Shown: piece after piece, positions 7,966 through 14,094 of the stretch
Layout: each line of letters opens with the position of its first letter
Numbering within the stretch: position 1 is the stretch's first letter
NCBI GenBank assembly: GCA_963803155.1
Contig: CAWDMN010000089.1
Coordinates: forward strand, 1-14,094
DNA: 14,094 nt
DNA from: CAWDMN01 sp963803155
GTDB lineage: Bacteria > Acidobacteriota > Terriglobia > Versatilivoradales > Versatilivoraceae
Direction: 5' to 3'
Made by a program: the position numbers and the translations under genes
Notes under the pieces: model-generated
What the model saw: the letters and a program-made list of their open reading frames with translations, nothing else
Databases searched by the model: none
Told to the model about the DNA's origin: nothing

Positions 7966-7980
7966 GCCCGGATCGGATAG

Positions 7981-8085
7981 ATAGTAGGAACGCGCGAGCG
8001 TGACGAGGTCACCCGTCACGCATTGTTTTAGTAACCCGGCTTCCTTGGCGAGGCCTGCACGGGGTGGCAGAGGTTGAGCATACCC
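7981..8085 (+). repeat. Dispersed intergenic repeat, copy 2
   Basis: ATAGTAGGAACGCGCGAG followed by CGTGACGAGGTCACC aligns with the copy at 5551, with a few substitutions and a small indel. The weaker second half (GGCGAG...GGTGGCAGAGGT) aligns as well. It occupies most of the 175-bp gap between the PfkB and carB genes. Confidence 0.65.
7998..8029 (+). terminator. Candidate intrinsic terminator after the PfkB gene
   Basis: GCGTGACG (7998-8005) and CGTCACGC (8014-8021) form a perfect 8-bp, G+C-rich stem around an 8-nt loop, followed by ATTGTTTT. It lies 33 bases past the PfkB stop, inside repeat copy 2. The copy at 5551 lacks the matching outer arm, so the terminator role would be specific to this copy. 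Confidence 0.4.
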
Positions 8086-8140
8086 GCCCCACTCAAAAAC
8101 TCCCCGGCAGCGCACGCGGAGCATTCGCTCCACCATGGGA

Positions 8141-10906
8141 TTATTTTTCATCCTTCAACAGGCCATGATATTCTTGAAGCGAACAGACCTGCGCGGAATT
8201 TTTCTGAAGCGCCTCAATTCCTTCCACGACTGCGGAACCGCCGGATAGAGTCGTAATGCAAGGGATGCGGTACTGCATCGCCGCCCGACGAATGGCCTTT
8301 TCGTCGAAAAACGACTCTTTGCCCAAGGGAGTATTCAAAATCAAATCCACTTTCCCGCTCTTGATGAAATCCCCGATGTGCGGGCGTCCTTCATTCACTT
8401 TATAGACAAATTCTACCGGGATGGCTTGTTCTTTGAGCACCGCCTGCGTCCCCTTCGTCGCGATCAGCTTGAATCCCAGTTCGTGGAGGCGGCGGGCAAT
8501 TTTGATCACATTGGGCTTGTCGTGTTGGTTGACGCTGATAAAAGCCGTGCCGGAACGGGGCAGCAGGACATTGGCCCCCATTTGGGCCTTGGCATAAGCC
8601 AAGCCGAAACTTCCCGACACGCCCATCACCTCGCCCGTCGATTTCATTTCAGGACCGAGAATATTGTCGACTCCAGGGAACTTGACAAAGGGGAAGACCG
8701 GCGACTTGATGAAGAAATTCTCCACTGGCAATTCATCCTGCAGTCCATATTCCTTCAATTTTTTCCCAACCATCAGGCAGGCCGCCACTTTGGCCAGAGG
8801 CACGCCAGTGGCCTTGCTGACAAAGGGCACCGTGCGCGAGGCTCGGGGATTGACTTCCAGCACATAGACCACATCATCCTTGATGGCATATTGCACATTC
8901 ATCAACCCTACTACGTTCAATGCCAACGCTAATTGCCGTGTATAGCGCCGCATGGTTTGCAGGTGTTCATCCTTCACCATGAAGGTCGGCAAAGAGCAGG
9001 AACTATCTCCAGAGTGAATGCCAGCTTCCTCGATGTGCTCCATGATGCCGCCAATGACCACCTGATCTCCGTCGGCCAGGATATCGACATCCACTTCAAA
9101 GGCATCCTCCAGGAATTTGTCGATGAGGATGGGGCGATCCTGCGAGACATCCACGGCTTCTTCCATATATTTTTCCAACGTCTGGCGATTGTAAGCAATG
9201 ACCATGGCCCTTCCGCCCAGCACGTATGAGGGGCGAACCAACACGGGGTAACCGATCTTTTGGGCGATTTCAGCCGCTTCCTTGAAGGTGACGGCGGTGC
9301 CGGAAAGGGGCTGGGGGATTTCCAAATCGGAAAGCAATTTGCCAAACCGTTTGCGGTCTTCCGCCAAATCAATCGATTCGGGTGATGTCCCGATGATCGG
9401 CACGCCAGCCGCCTGCAGAGGCAACGCCAGGTTAAGCGGAGTCTGTCCGCCGAATTGGACGATCACCCCATCGGGCCGCTCTTTCTCCACAATGTGCATC
9501 ACATCTTCAAAGGTCAGGGGTTCGAAGTAGAGACGGTCGGAAGTATCGTAATCCGTGGAAACCGTTTCCGGATTGCAGTTGACCATGATGGTCTCATAGC
9601 CTTCGGCTTTCAGGGCAAAAGAGGCGTGGCAACAGCAATAGTCGAATTCGATTCCCTGCCCGATCCGGTTGGGCCCGCTCCCCAAAATGATGATCTTCTT
9701 CCGCTGGTTGGGCTCCGCTTCGCATTCCTGTTCGTAGGTAGAGTAAAGATATGGCGTGTAGGATTCGAATTCCGCGGCGCAGGTGTCGACCCGCTTATAC
9801 ACTGGAACCAAGCCCAGCGATTGGCGTTTCCGCCGGATCAGATCCGCGCTGGTGTTCAAAAGCACTCCCAGGCGGAGGTCCGACAATCCAGTCCGCTTTG
9901 CTTCCCGCAACATTTCCGGAGAAATGGTTTCGATTTTTTCCTCTCGCAATCTTAGCATTAGCTGCGAGATTTCCTGCAATTGCCGCAGAAACCAGGGATC
10001 GATCTGGGTAAGTTCCTGAACCTCTTCCAAGGAATATCCCCTCTCAAAAGCCACGCGCAGGTAATTGAGCCGGTCGGGATTGGGTGTGATCAGATTTTCT
10101 TTGATCCGATCGAAATCGATCTTTTCCGATCCTACTTTCTTCCCGGTTTCCAGGGAGCGCAACGCCTTATATAACGACTCTTTAAAAGTGCGGCCAATCG
10201 CCATGACTTCTCCCACCGACTTCATTTGCGTGCCCAGCACCGGATCAGTCTCGGGAAATTTCTCGAAGGCCCATTTAGGTACTTTGGTCACCACATAATC
10301 GATGGTCGGTTCAAAACAGGCGGGAGTCTTTTGGGTGATGTCGTTGGGGATTTCATCCAGCGTATATCCCACGGCGAGCTTGGCCGCAATCTTGGCGATG
10401 GGGAACCCTGTGGCTTTGGAGGCAAGGGCAGAGCTGCGGGAAACGCGGGGATTCATCTCGATGACCACCAGGCGGCCATTCTGGGGATGCACGGCAAATT
10501 GAATATTGGACCCCCCGGTTTCCACCCCCACCTTGCGGATGACCTTGATGGCGGCGTCCCGCATGTACTGATATTCTTTGTCGGTCAGGGTCTGCACGGG
10601 AGCCACAGTGACAGAATCGCCCGTATGGACTCCCATGGGATCGAAGTTCTCGATGCTGCAGATGATGACAACGTTATCCCGGAGATCGCGCATCACCTCC
10701 AATTCAAACTCCTTCCACCCAATCACCGATTCCTCAATCAGGATCTCATGGTTCGGACTCAAATCCAGTCCCCGCTGCACCAGCTCTTCATATTCTTCGG
10801 AGTTGTAAGCAATGCCGCCACCCGTCCCGCCCAAAGTGAATGAAGGCCGGATAATAGCCGGGTAGCCGACTTTTTTGATAATCTCGAGGGCATCCTTAAA
10901 TGTGTA
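8141..10906 (-). CDS. carB: Carbamoyl-phosphate synthase large subunit, N-terminus missing
   Basis: About 920 genuine CarB residues end at a TAA at 8141. The protein makes carbamoyl phosphate from bicarbonate, ammonia passed from CarA, and two ATP, for pyrimidine and arginine synthesis. Recognisable from the point of entry are TFKDALEIIKKVGYPAIIRPSF and GGTGGGIAYN in the first ATP-grasp domain, then WKEFELEVMRD, EMNPRVSRSSALASKATG, the oligomerisation domain (near EFESYTPYLYSTYEQE), and GPNRIGQGIEFDYCC opening the second synthetase half. Its ATP-grasp (YVLGGRAMVIAYN, EVNPRASRTVPFVSKATG) and the C-terminal MGS-like allosteric domain (from about VLLPRSGTAFISV) follow. The family is ~1,070 residues, so roughly the first 150, including the start codon and the pre-ATP-grasp domain, are absent. 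Upstream of codon Tyr (10904-10906) the frame stays open only as antisense of the dehydrogenase gene. No carA is in the window. Confidence 0.95.
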   Translation of the reverse strand, partial: YTFKDALEIIKKVGYPAIIRPSFTLGGTGGGIAYNSEEYEELVQRGLDLSPNHEILIEESVIGWKEFELEVMRDLRDNVVIICSIENFDPMGVHTGDSVTVAPVQTLTDKEYQYMRDAAIKVIRKVGVETGGSNIQFAVHPQNGRLVVIEMNPRVSRSSALASKATGFPIAKIAAKLAVGYTLDEIPNDITQKTPACFEPTIDYVVTKVPKWAFEKFPETDPVLGTQMKSVGEVMAIGRTFKESLYKALRSLETGKKVGSEKIDFDRIKENLITPNPDRLNYLRVAFERGYSLEEVQELTQIDPWFLRQLQEISQLMLRLREEKIETISPEMLREAKRTGLSDLRLGVLLNTSADLIRRKRQSLGLVPVYKRVDTCAAEFESYTPYLYSTYEQECEAEPNQRKKIIILGSGPNRIGQGIEFDYCCCHASFALKAEGYETIMVNCNPETVSTDYDTSDRLYFEPLTFEDVMHIVEKERPDGVIVQFGGQTPLNLALPLQAAGVPIIGTSPESIDLAEDRKRFGKLLSDLEIPQPLSGTAVTFKEAAEIAQKIGYPVLVRPSYVLGGRAMVIAYNRQTLEKYMEEAVDVSQDRPILIDKFLEDAFEVDVDILADGDQVVIGGIMEHIEEAGIHSGDSSCSLPTFMVKDEHLQTMRRYTRQLALALNVVGLMNVQYAIKDDVVYVLEVNPRASRTVPFVSKATGVPLAKVAACLMVGKKLKEYGLQDELPVENFFIKSPVFPFVKFPGVDNILGPEMKSTGEVMGVSGSFGLAYAKAQMGANVLLPRSGTAFISVNQHDKPNVIKIARRLHELGFKLIATKGTQAVLKEQAIPVEFVYKVNEGRPHIGDFIKSGKVDLILNTPLGKESFFDEKAIRRAAMQYRIPCITTLSGGSAVVEGIEALQKNSAQVCSLQEYHGLLKDEK

Positions 10907-11889
10907 CGGAGGCTCCGGCGGAGGCGCGCCGCAGTATTCGGTTCGGCGTGGCCAGCAACCCGGAGTTCTTGCGCGAGGGCTCCGCGATTGCGGACTCGCT
11001 CTACCCGGACCGCATCGTGGTGGGCTCCGGCGACAAACTCGTGCGCCCCGCATCATGCGCGAGTCCGTACCCGCTGCTGGTCTCGCAGACGTTCGAACCG
11101 CCGCCGGGTTTGCCGCTGGCTGGCGTCGTTGAACAGGGTCCCCTGCTGGCGACCTCGCTCACCGGCGCGGAGATGATCAAGTACGCGGCCAACGCTTTTC
11201 TCACGGTGAAGATCGGTTACGCCAACGAGATCGCCAATATTTGCGAGCGGGTGGGCGCGGAGGCCACTGAAGTGATGGCGGGCATCGGTCTGGATTCGCG
11301 CATCGGCGCCCGGTTTTTGAACCCGGGCGTGGGCTGGGGCGGCAGTTGCTTTGGCAAGGACGTCAACGCGTTGATGCACACCGCGCGTGAGTATGGTTAC
11401 GAGGCGCGTCTGCTGCAGGCTTCGCTCGAGGTCGACAACGCGCAGCGGAATACAGTGATTCAGAAACTGCAGGAGAAGCTGTTCATCCTGAAGGGGCGGA
11501 CCATCGGCTTGCTCGGCCTGGCCTTCAAGCCGGACACGGACGACCTGCGCGACGCGCCCGCGCTGCACATCGCCGAGCGCCTGCTGCAGATGGGCGCGCG
11601 GGTGAAGGCCTATGACCCGGTGGCGGTGCAGGCCTGCCGCGCGCAGCACCCGGAGCTGCGGATGCGCTACTGCGAATCGGCCGCGGAACTGGCCGAGGAT
11701 GCCGATGCGCTGGTGCTGGTGACCGAGTGGGACGAATTCCGCGGGCTGGACCTGGCGGACCTAGCTCAACGGATGGTTTCGCCCATACTGGTGGACGGCC
11801 GCAACCTGTACGCGCCGGAGACCGCAGTGGCTGCGGGCTTCGACTACATCGGCATCGGCCGCGGCGCGCGCCCACGCGCCGCGCCATGA
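10906..11889 (+). CDS. ugd: UDP-glucose 6-dehydrogenase, N-terminus missing
   Basis: About 325 residues of a ~440-residue enzyme that oxidises UDP-glucose to UDP-glucuronate with two NAD+, supplying exopolysaccharide and lipopolysaccharide precursors. The visible part starts just before FGVASNPEFLREGSAIADS, so the N-terminal NAD-binding Rossmann domain (~140 residues) is lost. Present are MIKYAANAFLTVKIGYANEI (substrate lysine and asparagine), GWGGSCFGKD with the catalytic cysteine, the central helix, and the C-terminal UDP-binding domain (GLLGLAFKPDTDDLRDAP, AYDPVA, WDEFRGLD, DGRNLY). The ATG at 10900 is not a real start: no ribosome binding site is visible and it lies in the carB part. The TGA at 11887-11889 overlaps the topA junction, so the true C-terminus may differ by a few residues. 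G+C, about two thirds by eye, is far above that of both neighbours. Confidence 0.93.
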   Translation, partial: TEAPAEARRSIRFGVASNPEFLREGSAIADSLYPDRIVVGSGDKLVRPASCASPYPLLVSQTFEPPPGLPLAGVVEQGPLLATSLTGAEMIKYAANAFLTVKIGYANEIANICERVGAEATEVMAGIGLDSRIGARFLNPGVGWGGSCFGKDVNALMHTAREYGYEARLLQASLEVDNAQRNTVIQKLQEKLFILKGRTIGLLGLAFKPDTDDLRDAPALHIAERLLQMGARVKAYDPVAVQACRAQHPELRMRYCESAAELAEDADALVLVTEWDEFRGLDLADLAQRMVSPILVDGRNLYAPETAVAAGFDYIGIGRGARPRAAP

Positions 11890-13850
11890 CCGCATTCCGG
11901 GCACAACCGGCCAATTTTCTCAAGCTCAGCTTTGGTAGCCGGCATTTCAGCCTGTGCCTTCTTAAGTGTCGGCTCGAAATCTTGATAGAAAGTTCCGACA
12001 ACGTCGGTCCACTGGCGATCTCCGCTGGCAATCTGATCTAAATCCTCTTCCATATTCGCGGTGAAGTTGAGATTTACGATGTCCGGAAAATGCTCTACCA
12101 ATAGATCGTTGACTAACAGGCCCGTTTCAGTTGGGATCAGCCGCTTGGCTTCGCGAACAACATAACCTCTTTCCTGGATGACTGAAAGAATAGGGGAATA
12201 AGTCGAGGGGCGACCGATGCCATTTTCTTCCAATGCCTGAACCAGACTCGCTTCCGAAAAACGTGGCGGCGGTTGTGTAAAGTGTTGCTCCGGGATTAAA
12301 CGCACCAGTTCCTGGCGCTGACCCTCCTCCAAACCGTCCGGAATACGCACATTCTCTTCAGGTTTCTGATCCTCATCTAAAGCATCTTCATATACGACCA
12401 GGAAACCGGGGAATCTTATAGTCGACCCCGAAGCCCGGAAGAGATACTCGTGTTTCGCTCCCTCTGCCAGGATATCCACAGAAAGGGTATCATAAACAGC
12501 CGATTCCATTTGAGAAGCAACAAATCGCTTCCAAATTAGCTGGTATAGCTTGAATTGATCCGTGCTGAGCGAATGCTTTACTTTATCCGGTGCCCTCAAC
12601 ACGGAAGTTGGCCGGATAGCTTCGTGCGCTTCTTGAGCCCCAACCACACGGGTTTTATACTGCGGCGGTATAGGCGGCAAGAAATCGTTACCATATGTTT
12701 GCAAGATAAACTGGCGCGCTTCAGCCTGGGCCAATTCGGAAATATTGGTCGAATCCGTACGCATGTAAGTAATCAAACCGGTTGAACCGCCTTCACCCAC
12801 GTCCAGGCCTTCATAGAGCTGTTGGGCTAACGCCATGGTGCGTTTGGCGGTATAACCTAACCGTCGTGACGCCTCCTGCTGTAAGCTGCTGGTTATGAAG
12901 GGTGCAGATGGTTTGCGCCGTCGTTCGCTCTTTTTGATTTTTTGAATTTGATATTCAGCTGGTTCTAACTCCGCCAATATCCCCTGGACGACCTCTTCGT
13001 TTGGAAGCTCAGGGTCTTCATTGTCGATTTTGTAAAGCCGGGCAATGAGGGTTGCTTTCTTATGCTTTGTCTTTAATTCGGCCTGAATGGTCCAATATTC
13101 TTTTGGGATAAAATCGTCAATTTCGCGTTCGCGTTCAACGATCAGACGTAGGGCCACTGACTGAACTCGCCCAGCAGATAAACGGCTGCGCACTTTCTCC
13201 CACAAGATGGGGCTGATGCTGTAACCCACCAAGCGATCCAACACACGCCGGGCTTGTTGGGCATCCACCAATTCCATATTAATTTGTCGCGGGTGTGAAA
13301 ATGCATCCGTAATTGCCGGCTGGGTAATCTCATGGAAAACAACCCGCTTTGAAAGGTTTGGATTGATCTGGGCAGCCTCTAATAAGTGCCAGGCAATCGC
13401 TTCGCCTTCACGATCAGGGTCTGTCGCCAGATAAACTTCTTCAGCGTGCTGTGCCAGTGCCTTTAATTCCTTGACCACCTGGCGTTTTTCATTCGGCACG
13501 CGATATTTCGGCACAAAACCGTGTTCAACATCCACCGATAATTCTGAGCGGAGCAAGTCTCGCACATGACCTACCGAAGCTTTGACCGTGTAGCCCTTTC
13601 CGAGAAATCTTCCGACAGTTTTTGCCTTCGCAGGGGATTCAACAATAACCAGTTTGCCACTTCGCTGGACCGCCTCAGCACGTTCTGGCGGTTTCATTCC
13701 ATCATGAGCAGGTGTGCGCCCCATCCGGAATAAACGCGTCCCACAAACACCGCATATTCCACGAGTTACTGGGGCATTGGCGGCATTAAAAGCTGCTTCT
13801 GGCTCTAATATCTCACGTTTAGTTTTGCACTTTACACAATATGCTTCCAA
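11886..13850 (-). CDS. topA: DNA topoisomerase I, C-terminus missing, with N-terminal zinc-ribbon extension
   Basis: About 655 genuine residues from a TTG start at 13850. No ATG or GTG is possible: an in-frame TGA lies three codons upstream, and AGGAG is nine bases before the TTG. Residues 1-45 carry two CXXC pairs (C5/C8, C33/C36), a small DUF5679-like zinc-ribbon unit. The Toprim domain follows with E71 in IVESPAKAKT and DPDREGE at 144-150. Catalytic Tyr362 lies in GLITYMRTDST, and the family's SAGRVQSVALRL is at 225-236. The enzyme relaxes negative supercoils by single-strand passage. The C-terminal zinc fingers start at LCPECGH (C650, C653) and are cut there: the last 13 residues of the open frame are antisense of the dehydrogenase gene, and about 100-250 family residues are missing. 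The fusion and neighbour resemble Chloroflexota (inference). Confidence 0.95.
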
Positions 13851-13859
13851 TGAAACTCA

Positions 13860-13864
13860 CTCCT
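13860..13864 (-). promoter_or_regulatory. topA ribosome binding site overlapping the manC stop
   Basis: AGGAG on the minus strand, whose first bases belong to the manC TAG stop codon, nine bases before the topA TTG. It settles the choice of the unusual TTG start and suggests coupled translation of the two genes. Confidence 0.7.
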
Positions 13865-14094
13865 ACAAATAATCAGAGGGTCCATTCTCTTTAAGATAAT
13901 TCACCAACTGCCGGACCTTCTGGGCTTCATCTCTGGGACAAATCAAGATTGCATCACCGGTATCAACAACAATTAAAATCACGGACGCCAATCGTAACGA
14001 TCAATCGATCGGATTGATCTGCACAAACCAGAGTTGACTTCGTATCCAATCCCAGGTATTTTGCACCCAGGTTAATATTGCCATTATCATCGGT
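13863..14094 (-). CDS. manC: Mannose-1-phosphate guanylyltransferase C-terminus (partial, apparent 1-nt frameshift)
   Basis: Only the last ~77 codons are in the window. Reading from the right edge, TDDNGNINLGAKYLGLDT then RLIVTIGVRD is followed, after one surplus base, by IVVDTGDAILICPRDEAQK and a TAG stop at 13863-13865. This matches the end of GDP-mannose pyrophosphorylases, which make GDP-mannose from mannose 1-phosphate and GTP. An extra A in the AAAA run at 13975-13978 (T on the coding strand) throws the upstream frame into a TGA; removing it restores RDLIVVDT, the expected family sequence. I think a sequencing or assembly slip is more likely than a real pseudogene. The stop codon overlaps the AGGAG of topA, with 12 bases between stop and the topA TTG, so the two genes look translationally coupled. 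Confidence 0.8.

Noticed and set aside
10226..10843. 205-codon plus-strand open frame inside carB
   Set aside because: Antisense to conserved carB ATP-grasp sequence.
10900..10902. ATG as the true start of ugd
   Set aside because: It lies in the carB-derived part and would give a protein lacking the NAD-binding domain; no ribosome binding site is visible.
10907..11056. First 50 residues of the carB open frame as a novel N-terminal domain
   Set aside because: They are the antisense of ugd (low-complexity R/P/S-rich) and arise from the join, not from a real fusion.
11053..11649. 198-codon minus-strand open frame inside ugd
   Set aside because: Antisense of a G+C-rich gene, where long shadow frames are common.
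10906..11889. ugd as a horizontally acquired insertion between carB and topA
   Set aside because: carB and topA themselves differ in composition and apparent taxonomy and are both truncated, so a simple insertion into one genome does not explain the data.
1..14094. CRISPR array, tRNA, rRNA, transposase, toxin-antitoxin or defence system
   Set aside because: No regularly spaced repeats, cloverleaf or recognisable proteins of these kinds were seen on either strand.

Overview
This looks like a metagenome-assembled contig in which three unrelated DNA segments are joined inside genes. (1) Positions 1 to about 10,905 have moderate G+C and gene content that suggests a glycan-degrading bacterium of the Verrucomicrobiota/Planctomycetota type. 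That assignment is an inference from the GH109/GH20 pair, a deoxyhypusine-synthase-like protein beside a sugar kinase, scarce Shine-Dalgarno sites and palindromic intergenic repeats. (2) About 10,906 to 11,889 is strikingly G+C-rich and holds only the C-terminal two thirds or so of a UDP-glucose 6-dehydrogenase, probably from a proteobacterium-like genome. (3) About 11,886 to 14,094 has lower G+C and holds topoisomerase I and mannose-1-phosphate guanylyltransferase, in an order and with an N-terminal zinc-ribbon fusion that recall Chloroflexota (Anaerolineae).

Layout. On the minus strand at the left edge is the N-terminal part of a membrane histidine kinase with a DUF3365-like heme-binding sensor (CXXCH). 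About 400 bp of non-coding DNA with a strong imperfect palindrome follows. Next come two exported glycosidases on the minus strand: a Tat-exported GH109 alpha-N-acetylgalactosaminidase-like protein and a Sec-exported GH20 beta-hexosaminidase. Together they would trim GalNAc/GlcNAc-containing glycans. A divergent 138-bp spacer leads to three plus-strand genes: a HAD phosphatase, a deoxyhypusine-synthase-like protein of unknown role, and a PfkB/RfaE-like sugar kinase. The spacers around these three genes carry a two-copy dispersed repeat and a perfect 17-bp inverted repeat. Convergent to them is carB on the minus strand, which lacks its first ~150 residues because the sequence switches into the UDP-glucose dehydrogenase segment.

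The UDP-glucose dehydrogenase lacks its N-terminal NAD-binding part and runs into topA, which is cut inside its first C-terminal zinc finger. manC lies just upstream of topA; its stop codon overlaps the topA ribosome binding site, and it has an apparent 1-nt frameshift. With three genes broken at two junctions, base composition changing at each, and no mobile element at either, the most economical reading is an assembly chimera rather than a new gene arrangement. The most interesting biology that does not depend on the joins is the HAD / DHS-like / PfkB cluster, which may act on a sugar phosphate, and the heme-type histidine kinase. No rRNA, tRNA, CRISPR array, transposase or phage gene was recognised.
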